Shown piece by piece: positions 58,282 to 64,000 of a stretch of DNA of 64,000 nucleotides (its first letter is position 1; the number at the start of each line of letters is the position of its first letter). The position numbers and the translations under genes are program-made. The notes beneath the pieces were generated by a model. It did not search any database, had not been told where the DNA came from, and worked only from the letters and a program-made list of their open reading frames with translations. The DNA is taken from contig NZ_JAHHIT010000009.1 in NCBI RefSeq assembly GCF_024539675.1, positions 42,214 to 106,213 on the forward strand. Reading direction: 5' to 3'. The stretch is from Streptomyces hilarionis (GTDB lineage Bacteria > Actinomycetota > Actinomycetes > Streptomycetales > Streptomycetaceae).

Positions 58282-59601
58282 ATGAGCGAACTGCCCTATT
58301 CATACGATGCGCCCCACTCGCAGGCGTTGTTCGACCGTGCGTCCGTCGTCACGCCGGGCGGGGTGAACTCGCCGGTGCGCGCGTTCCGCGCCGTGGGCGG
58401 GACGCCCCGGTTCATGGTGTCCGGCACCGGCCCGTATCTGACGGACGCCGACGGGCGGGAGTACGTCGACCTCGTCTGTTCCTGGGGGCCCATGATCCTC
58501 GGGCACTCCCACCCCGAGGTCATCGCGGCCGTGCAGGACGCCGTCTCGCGCGGCACGTCCTTCGGCACGCCCGGTGAGGGCGAGGTCGCGCTCGCCGAGG
58601 AGATCGTGGCGCGGGTGGAGCCCGTGGAGCAGGTGCGCCTGGTGTCCAGCGGCACCGAGGCCACCATGTCCGCCATCCGGCTCGCCCGCGGGTTCACCCG
58701 GCGCTCCAAGGTGATCAAGTTCGCCGGCTGCTACCACGGGCACGTCGACTCGCTGCTCGCCGCCGCAGGGTCGGGCGTCGCCACCTTCGCGCTGCCCGAC
58801 ACCCCCGGTGTGACGGGCGCCCAGGCCGGCGACACCATCGTCCTGCCGTACAACGACCTGGAGGCCGTGCAGGAGGCCTTCCACCGGCATCCGGGCGAGA
58901 TCGCCTGCGTGATCACCGAGGCCTCGCCGGGCAACATGGGCGTCGTGCCGCCGATGCCCGGGTTCAACCAGGGCCTCAAGGACGCGTGCGCCACCAACGG
59001 CGCGCTGTACATCTCCGACGAGGTCATGACCGGCTTCCGGACCTCCCGGGCGGGCTGGTTCGGGATCGACGGCGTGCGGCCCGACCTGATGACCTTCGGC
59101 AAGGTCATGGGCGGCGGCTTCCCGGCCGCCGCGTTCGGCGGGCGCGCCGACGTGATGGCGCACCTCGCGCCCGCCGGGCCCGTCTACCAGGCCGGCACGC
59201 TCTCCGGGAACCCGGTCGCCACCGCCGCCGGTCTCGCCCAGCTCCGACTCCTCGACGACGCCGCGTACGCCAAGGTCGACGCCGTGTCCGAGCAGATCCA
59301 GGCGCTGGTGTCCGGCGCGCTGGCCAAGGAGGGCGTGGCGCACACCTTGCAGAGCGCCTCCAACATGTTCTCGGTCTTCTTCACGGACCGGCCGGTGCGC
59401 GACTACGACGACGCCAGGGCGCAGGAGTCGTTCCGCTACACCGCCTTCTTCCACTCGCTGCTGGCGGACGGCGTCTATCTGCCGCCGTCGTCCTTCGAGT
59501 CCTGGTTCGTGTCCACGGCCCACGACGACGCGGCCGTCCAGAGAATCGCCGACGCCCTCCCGGCGGCGGCCCGAGCGGCTGCGGAGGCCACCGCGCGATG
59601 A
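58282..59601 (+). CDS. hemL: Glutamate-1-semialdehyde 2,1-aminomutase
   Basis: A 439-residue PLP enzyme that turns glutamate-1-semialdehyde (the HemA product) into 5-aminolevulinate. The PLP lysine is Lys274 ([13 protein letters not shown]), the PLP-pyridine Asp is Asp246 ([11 protein letters not shown]), and [16 protein letters not shown] binds the phosphate. The ATG at 58282 gives the standard N-terminus [20 protein letters not shown]; the open frame upstream is rejected as non-conserved. Its stop overlaps the next gene (ATGA). It lies 42 kb away from rex-hemACD, outside the Rex operon. Confidence 0.95.
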   Translation: MSELPYSYDAPHSQALFDRASVVTPGGVNSPVRAFRAVGGTPRFMVSGTGPYLTDADGREYVDLVCSWGPMILGHSHPEVIAAVQDAVSRGTSFGTPGEGEVALAEEIVARVEPVEQVRLVSSGTEATMSAIRLARGFTRRSKVIKFAGCYHGHVDSLLAAAGSGVATFALPDTPGVTGAQAGDTIVLPYNDLEAVQEAFHRHPGEIACVITEASPGNMGVVPPMPGFNQGLKDACATNGALYISDEVMTGFRTSRAGWFGIDGVRPDLMTFGKVMGGGFPAAAFGGRADVMAHLAPAGPVYQAGTLSGNPVATAAGLAQLRLLDDAAYAKVDAVSEQIQALVSGALAKEGVAHTLQSASNMFSVFFTDRPVRDYDDARAQESFRYTAFFHSLLADGVYLPPSSFESWFVSTAHDDAAVQRIADALPAAARAAAEATAR

Positions 59602-60311
59602 GCATCCTCGACAACCACGGCGCCGGCCAGGACATCACCGTCGTCCACCTCATGCGGCACGGCGAGGTCCACAACCCCGACGGCGTCCTCTACGGCCGCC
59701 TCGACGGCTACCACCTCTCCGACCTCGGCCGGCGGATGGCCGACCGGGTGGCCGAGCACCTGGCCTCCCGCGACGTCACGCACGTCGCCGCCTCCCCGCT
59801 GGAGCGGGCGCAGGAGACGGCCACCCCGATCGCGAAGGCGCACGGCCTGGACCTGGGCACGGACGCGCGGCTGATCGAGGCGGAGAACGTCTTCCAGGGC
59901 AAGACGTTCGGCGTGGGGGACGGCGCGCTGCGCCGGCCCGGGAACTGGAAGCACCTCGTCAACCCGATGCGGCCGTCCTGGGGCGAGCCGTACGTCGACC
60001 AGGTCGTGCGGATGATGGGCGCGCTGGACGCGGCCAAGGAGGCGGCCCGCGGGCACGAGGCGGTCCTCGTCAGCCACCAGCTGCCGATCTGGATCGTGCG
60101 GTCCTACGTCGAGCGGCGCCGGCTGTGGCACGACCCGCGCAAGCGGCAGTGCACGCTCGCGTCGTTGACGACCTTCACGTACCGCGGCGACCGGATCGTG
60201 TCCGTCGGGTACACCGAGCCCGCCATCGACCTGGTGCCCGCTCACCTGCGCGCGGGCGCCAAGCCGGTGAAGGGGCGGGCCCCCGGCGGCGGGAAGGCGT
60301 TCGGGGCGTAG
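59598..60311 (+). CDS. Histidine phosphatase (phosphoglycerate mutase-like)
   Basis: A 237-residue member of the RHG branch of the histidine phosphatase superfamily. The catalytic RHG motif is [14 protein letters not shown] with His21; the second core His is in [13 protein letters not shown] conserved Glu pair is in [15 protein letters not shown]. It resembles broad-specificity phosphatases rather than glycolytic mutases. The start overlaps the hemL stop by 4 bases. This association with hemL and the cytochrome c genes suggests a housekeeping role, not yet defined. Confidence 0.88.
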   Translation: MSILDNHGAGQDITVVHLMRHGEVHNPDGVLYGRLDGYHLSDLGRRMADRVAEHLASRDVTHVAASPLERAQETATPIAKAHGLDLGTDARLIEAENVFQGKTFGVGDGALRRPGNWKHLVNPMRPSWGEPYVDQVVRMMGALDAAKEAARGHEAVLVSHQLPIWIVRSYVERRRLWHDPRKRQCTLASLTTFTYRGDRIVSVGYTEPAIDLVPAHLRAGAKPVKGRAPGGGKAFGA

Positions 60312-60470
60312 GCTCCGCTCACCCAGTCATGACCGAAACCTGATGACCGAACAGTGGCTTGAATCGACCGCCCTGTTACGGAATCCGGACGTATAGGCGG
60401 AACCTCCTCGTTCGTCATGTCCTCTGAATGGGTGACGTGCCCACCAGAGAACGTGACGAACGGGGTTGCC

Positions 60471-61817
60471 ATGCGCGCCATCACCCGAAGGGGAGCACTC
60501 GGACTCGGCGCCGGTGCCGCCGCCGCTGCCGGACTCGTGGGCTGCGGCAGCCTCACGGGTTCGGACGAGCCTTCCCACAAGGGCGGTTCCGGCGACGGGA
60601 AGGACTCCTCCGGCAGCCCGAAGCCCAAGCCGTCCGCCCGCCCGATAGGCGACGGCTCGACGTCCTTCACCGGCAAGCAGCCCCACCAGCCCGCCAAGCC
60701 CGTGCCGCTGGAGGCCGGTCAGGAACCGCCGCAGTTCGTCGTGTTCTCCTGGGACGGCGCGGGCGAGGTCGGCAACGGGCTCTTCCCGCGCTTCCTCGAC
60801 CTGGCCAAGGAGCACGGCGCGAGCATGACGTTCTTCCTCTCCGGGCTGTACCTGCTGCCCGAGTCGAAGAAGCGCCTCTACGACCCGCCGAACAACCCGC
60901 GCGGCGCCTCCGACATCGGCTACCTCTCCGACGACCACGTGAAGGCGACGCTGACGAACGTGCGCCGGGCATGGCTCGAAGGGCACGAGATAGGCACCCA
61001 CTTCAACGGGCACTTCTGCGGCGAGGGCCACGGCTCGGTCGGCAAGTGGACGCCCGCGCAGTGGCGCAGCGAGATAGACCAGGCGAAGAAGTTCGTGAAG
61101 GAGTGGCGGACCAACACCGGCTGGACCGACCTGCCCTCGCTGCCCTTCGACTACGACAAGGAGCTCGTGGGCGCCCGGACGCCCTGTCTCCTGGGCCAGG
61201 ACAACCTGCTGTCCACCGCCCGCACGCTCGGCTGGCGCTACGACGCCTCCTCGCCGGGCGGCAACCAGGTCTGGCCCAAGAAGAAGCAGGGCATATGGGA
61301 CCTGCCGCTTCAGGCCATCCCGTTCCCCGGGCACAGCTTCCAGGTGCTGTCCATGGACTACAACATCCTCGCCAACCAGTCGATCAACTCGACCAAGGCG
61401 CCCGCCCACAACTACCCGGGCTGGCGGAAGCAGGCCTCACAGGCGTACATACAGGGATTCAAGCGGGCATACGAGACGAACCGCGCCCCCTTCTTCATAG
61501 GCAACCACTTCGAGCAGTGGAACGGCGGCATCTACATGGACGCCGTCGAGGAGGCCTTCAAGCACATCGCGCGCGAGAAGGAGAAGGGCGCGGACGTCCG
61601 GCTGGTCTCCTTCCGGCAGTTCGTCGACTGGATCGACGTCCAGAAGCCGGAGGTCCTCGACAAGCTGCGCACCCTCGAGGTCGGGCAGCAGCCGGCCGGC
61701 GGCTGGAAGACGTTCCTGGCCGCGGGCTCCGCCACCGCGGGCACGTCCTCCGGCTCGTCCGCGGGTGCCGGCAGCACCGCCGGAGCCGGCTCCAGCGCCT
61801 CCCCTAGCGCCGCCTGA
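60471..61817 (+). CDS. Secreted lipoprotein with polysaccharide deacetylase-like domain
   Basis: A 448-residue exported protein. The N-terminus AITRRGALGLGAGAAAAAG with a double arginine and the lipobox VGC suggests Tat-dependent export and lipidation. A Ser/Pro/Lys linker (about 30-80) precedes a NodB-like fold: VVFSWDGAGEVGNGLFPRF for motif 1 and HEIGTHFNGHF for the His pair of motif 2. The last 40 residues are Ala/Ser/Gly-rich. Some catalytic residues differ from true deacetylases (DG instead of DD), so activity on peptidoglycan or another glycan is not certain. It lies between the phosphatase and resA. Confidence 0.82.
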   Translation: MRAITRRGALGLGAGAAAAAGLVGCGSLTGSDEPSHKGGSGDGKDSSGSPKPKPSARPIGDGSTSFTGKQPHQPAKPVPLEAGQEPPQFVVFSWDGAGEVGNGLFPRFLDLAKEHGASMTFFLSGLYLLPESKKRLYDPPNNPRGASDIGYLSDDHVKATLTNVRRAWLEGHEIGTHFNGHFCGEGHGSVGKWTPAQWRSEIDQAKKFVKEWRTNTGWTDLPSLPFDYDKELVGARTPCLLGQDNLLSTARTLGWRYDASSPGGNQVWPKKKQGIWDLPLQAIPFPGHSFQVLSMDYNILANQSINSTKAPAHNYPGWRKQASQAYIQGFKRAYETNRAPFFIGNHFEQWNGGIYMDAVEEAFKHIAREKEKGADVRLVSFRQFVDWIDVQKPEVLDKLRTLEVGQQPAGGWKTFLAAGSATAGTSSGSSAGAGSTAGAGSSASPSAA

Positions 61818-61828
61818 AATGCGGTTTT

Positions 61829-61844
61829 CCCCCCGCAAGGGGGG
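61829..61844 (+). terminator. Short hairpin with GCAA loop
   Basis: CCCCCC-GCAA-GGGGGG starts 12 bases after the stop codon of the deacetylase-like gene. The GNRA-type loop makes it stable, but there is no T-run after it; it may be an RNA-stabilising 3' end or a weak terminator. Confidence 0.5.
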
Positions 61845-61883
61845 CGGGCAAGATCCCCAGAACGGGCATGCGAAACTTTTCAC

Positions 61884-62519
61884 ATGAGTGCCGCCAGCCG
61901 CGCCCTTCCGCGCTCGCCCGCCGCCCGGCTCCGTCCGCGCCGCGCCGCCCTGACCACGGCGGTCGGCGGGGCCGTCGCCGCACTGCTGCTCTCCGCCTGC
62001 ACCTCCTCGGGCGCCTCGGGAGGCGGCGGTGACACCAACTTCGTGATGGGCAAGGACGGCATCTCCACCGTCGCGCAGGGCAAGCGGGACACGGCCCCCG
62101 ACCTGTCCGGCACGACCGTCGCCGGCGGACAACTCGACCTCAGGAGCTACCGGGGCAAGGTCGTCGTCCTCAACGTGTGGGGATCCTGGTGCTCCCCGTG
62201 CCGGGCCGAGGCGCCGAACTTCGAGAAGGTCTACACCGACCTCAAGGGCCAGGGCGTGCAGTTCGTCGGCATCAACACCCTCGACACCAGCAACAAGAAC
62301 GCCCTCGCCTTCGAGAAGCAGCAGGGGATCACCTACCCCAGCCTGTCCGACCCGAGGGGCAAGCTGCTGCTGCGGTTCAAGAAGGGCACGCTCAGCCTCC
62401 AGGCCATCCCCTCCACGCTGGTCATAGACCGCAAGGGCAAGATCGCCGCCCGCTCGCTGGCCGCCCTCAGCGAGGAGAAGCTGCGCCACATGATCTCTCC
62501 CGTCCTCGCGGAGAAGTGA
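61884..62519 (+). CDS. resA: ResA/TlpA-like thiol-disulfide lipoprotein
   Basis: A 211-residue membrane-anchored thioredoxin-fold protein. The signal peptide ALTTAVGGAVAALLLSAC puts the lipidated Cys at residue 39. The active site is Trp-Cys103-Ser-Pro-Cys106 in LNVWGSWCSPCRAEAPNFEK, and AIPSTLVIDRKG carries the cis-proline. It keeps apocytochrome c haem-binding cysteines reduced in the ResABC/CcdA route. No ribosome binding site precedes the ATG, so a leaderless or coupled start is possible. The ccdA gene follows with one base between stop and start. Confidence 0.92.
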   Translation: MSAASRALPRSPAARLRPRRAALTTAVGGAVAALLLSACTSSGASGGGGDTNFVMGKDGISTVAQGKRDTAPDLSGTTVAGGQLDLRSYRGKVVVLNVWGSWCSPCRAEAPNFEKVYTDLKGQGVQFVGINTLDTSNKNALAFEKQQGITYPSLSDPRGKLLLRFKKGTLSLQAIPSTLVIDRKGKIAARSLAALSEEKLRHMISPVLAEK

Positions 62520-62520
62520 C

Positions 62521-63291
62521 GTGAGCGCTCTCACCACGCTCGCCGCCACGGGCTACAACGACACCGTGCTCAACGGCGCGTTGCTGGTCGCGGTGCCGAT
62601 CGCCCTGCTCGGCGGTCTCGTCTCCTTCTTCTCGCCCTGCGTCCTGCCGCTCGTCCCCGGCTACCTCTCCTACGTCACGGGCGTCGCCGGAACGGACCTG
62701 GCCGACGCCCGCCGCGGGCGGATGGTCGCCGGCGCCTCGCTCTTCGTCCTCGGCTTCACCTTCGTGTTCGTCTCCAGCGGGGCGCTGTTCGGCTACTTCG
62801 GCGACACCCTGCGGGCCCACCAGGACGTCCTGTCCAAGGTGCTGGGCATCCTCATGATCGCCATGGGCGCGTTCTTCATGGGCCTGATGCCCTGGATGAC
62901 CCAGCGCGAGTTCCGCATCCACAGACGGCCCGTGACCGGGCTCGTCGGCGCCCCGCTGCTGGGCGCCCTCTTCGGCATCGGCTGGGTGCCGTGCATCGGC
63001 CCCACCCTCGCCTCCGTGCTGGCCCTCTCCTCCCAGCAGGGCAGCGCCGGCCGCGGCGCCCTGCTGACCGTCGCCTACTGCCTCGGCCTCGGCGTGCCGT
63101 TCGTCGTCGCCGCCGTCGCCTTCCGCAAGGCGCTCGGCGCCTTCGGCTGGGTCAAGCGGCACTATGTCTGGGTGATGCGGATCGGCGGCACCATGATGAT
63201 CCTGACCGGGGTCCTGCTGCTGACCGGTGCGTGGGATCGTCTCGTGCAGGACGTGCAGTCCTGGTCCGCCGGTTTCGATGTGGGGATCTGA
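62521..63291 (+). CDS. ccdA: CcdA, cytochrome c biogenesis thiol transporter
   Basis: A 256-residue protein with six membrane helices that carries reducing equivalents from cytosolic thioredoxin across the membrane to ResA. The redox-active cysteines are in VSFFSPCVLPLVPGYLS and GIGWVPCIGPTLAS, the two conserved Pro-Cys sites. The GTG start is one base after the resA stop, and the resB start is 3 bases after its own stop, so the three genes form one operon. Confidence 0.94.
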   Translation: MSALTTLAATGYNDTVLNGALLVAVPIALLGGLVSFFSPCVLPLVPGYLSYVTGVAGTDLADARRGRMVAGASLFVLGFTFVFVSSGALFGYFGDTLRAHQDVLSKVLGILMIAMGAFFMGLMPWMTQREFRIHRRPVTGLVGAPLLGALFGIGWVPCIGPTLASVLALSSQQGSAGRGALLTVAYCLGLGVPFVVAAVAFRKALGAFGWVKRHYVWVMRIGGTMMILTGVLLLTGAWDRLVQDVQSWSAGFDVGI

Positions 63292-63294
63292 TCC

Positions 63295-64000
63295 ATGAGC
63301 AAGACCACGCCCAGCGTGCCGACCGAGACCGCCGCCTCCGACGAGCAGGAACTCGGCGCGGCCGGCTCCCAGCTGTCCACGGCCCCCGCCGACACCCTCG
63401 CCACCGCCCCCGGCCTCGGCGTGATCGGCTGGGCCCGCTGGTTCTGGCGTCAGCTCACCTCCATGCGCGTCGCGCTGCTGCTCCTGCTGCTGCTGGCGCT
63501 CGGCGCGATCCCCGGCTCGCTCATCCCGCAGTCCGGCACCGACGAGACCAAGGTCGCCGACTTCCGCGCGGCCCACGCGACGCTCGCGCCGGTCTACGAC
63601 CGGCTCGGCCTCTTCCACGTGTACAGCTCGGTGTGGTTCTCCGCGGTCTACATCCTGCTGTTCGTCTCCCTCATCGGCTGCATCGTGCCCCGCACCTGGC
63701 AGTTCGTCGGCCAGCTGCGCAGCCGCCCGCCGGGCGCGCCCAAGCGGCTGACCCGGCTGCCCGCCCACACCACGTGGCGCACCGAGGCCGAGCCGGAGCA
63801 GGTCCGCGAGGCCGCGCTCGCCCTGCTGAAGAAGCGCCGCTTCCGCTCCCACGTCGCCGGGGACGCCGTCGCCGCCGAGAAGGGCTACGCCCGGGAGGTC
63901 GGCAACCTCGTCTTCCACATCGCGCTGATCGTGATGCTGGTGGCCTTCGCCTGGGGCCAGCTGTTCAAGGCCGAGGGCAACAAACTGGTCGTCGAGGGCG
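63295..64000 (+). CDS. resB: ResB, cytochrome c biogenesis protein (5' part, cut by window end)
   Basis: The first 235 codons of a ResB-type protein, open to the end of the window. The polar N-terminus is followed by ARWFWRQLTSMRVALLLLLL, the family start, then GAIPGSLIPQSGTDE, FHVYSSVWFSAVYILLFVSL and GCIVPRTW. A further membrane helix (VGNLVFHIALIVMLVAFAWG) carries the conserved His. With ResC, ResB moves heme across the membrane and attaches it to apocytochromes. The ATG follows ccdA by 3 bases. ResC is expected just outside. Confidence 0.93.
   Translation, partial: MSKTTPSVPTETAASDEQELGAAGSQLSTAPADTLATAPGLGVIGWARWFWRQLTSMRVALLLLLLLALGAIPGSLIPQSGTDETKVADFRAAHATLAPVYDRLGLFHVYSSVWFSAVYILLFVSLIGCIVPRTWQFVGQLRSRPPGAPKRLTRLPAHTTWRTEAEPEQVREAALALLKKRRFRSHVAGDAVAAEKGYAREVGNLVFHIALIVMLVAFAWGQLFKAEGNKLVVEG

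Noticed and set aside
60417..60470. 18-codon N-terminal extension of the deacetylase-like lipoprotein
   Set aside because: The extension would place a polar stretch before the twin-arginine signal peptide; the ATG at 60471 puts the signal at the N-terminus.

Overview
The window is a high-GC chromosomal segment of a Streptomyces species. The evidence is the very strong G/C third-position bias, a bldN-rsbN developmental sigma/anti-sigma pair, a rex-hemACD operon behind a near-consensus Rex operator, a class I lysyl-tRNA synthetase, the actinobacterial microprotein bS22, and many GTG starts with 4-nt start/stop overlaps. I found no prophage, insertion sequence, CRISPR array, tRNA gene or secondary-metabolite cluster. 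The gene calls come from reading the sequence; no database search was run.

Layout. 0-0.6 kb: the 3' end of a 23S rRNA gene, the 5S rRNA gene and the rRNA operon terminator. 0.6-8.3 kb: metabolic and regulatory genes (HAD phosphatase, membrane protein, an apparently internally deleted MFS transporter, AcuC-type deacetylase, BldC-like regulator, bS22, an epimerase-like protein and an acyltransferase). 8.4-10.7 kb (minus strand): rsbN and bldN, with a candidate sigma-BldN promoter in front of rsbN and a BldD-box-like site upstream of bldN. 11-19.2 kb: HAD-IB phosphatase, glutaredoxin-like protein, then rex-hemA-hemC-hemD as a tightly overlapping operon with its own terminator, then hemB. 19.2-26 kb: aminotransferase, DUF4253 protein, a microprotein next to a 23-bp tandem repeat, and divergent argS/lysS.

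26-29.4 kb (minus strand): a DUF2637 membrane protein and two DUF3558-type lipoproteins. 29.6-39.7 kb is the most accessory-looking part: rtcB, a tyrosine phosphatase-acetyltransferase fusion, a tandem pair of duplicated small lipoproteins, an SDR, a MarR regulator with a permease/His-rich partner pair, an HxlR regulator divergent from a quinone-oxidoreductase-like gene that seems frameshifted at its 3' end, and a luciferase-like oxidoreductase coupled to an FMN reductase. 39.8-44.6 kb: a two-component system and a PAS-GAF-SpoIIE-HATPase signalling protein. 44.6-57.9 kb: a run of poorly characterised, mostly membrane or secreted families (DUF574, SHOCT, DUF7144, DUF6325, GAP, YihY, DUF2252, GH15, ClC, DUF305, DUF6153), probably envelope, ion and stress functions.

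58.3-64 kb: hemL, a histidine phosphatase, a secreted deacetylase-like lipoprotein, then resA-ccdA-resB (the last cut by the window end). Together with rex-hemACD-hemB, the window carries nearly all steps from glutamyl-tRNA to uroporphyrinogen III, a redox sensor over that pathway, and part of the machinery that attaches heme to cytochrome c. Repeat-bearing spacers and several -10-like hexamers placed 6-7 nt before start codons, suggesting leaderless mRNAs, recur across the window.
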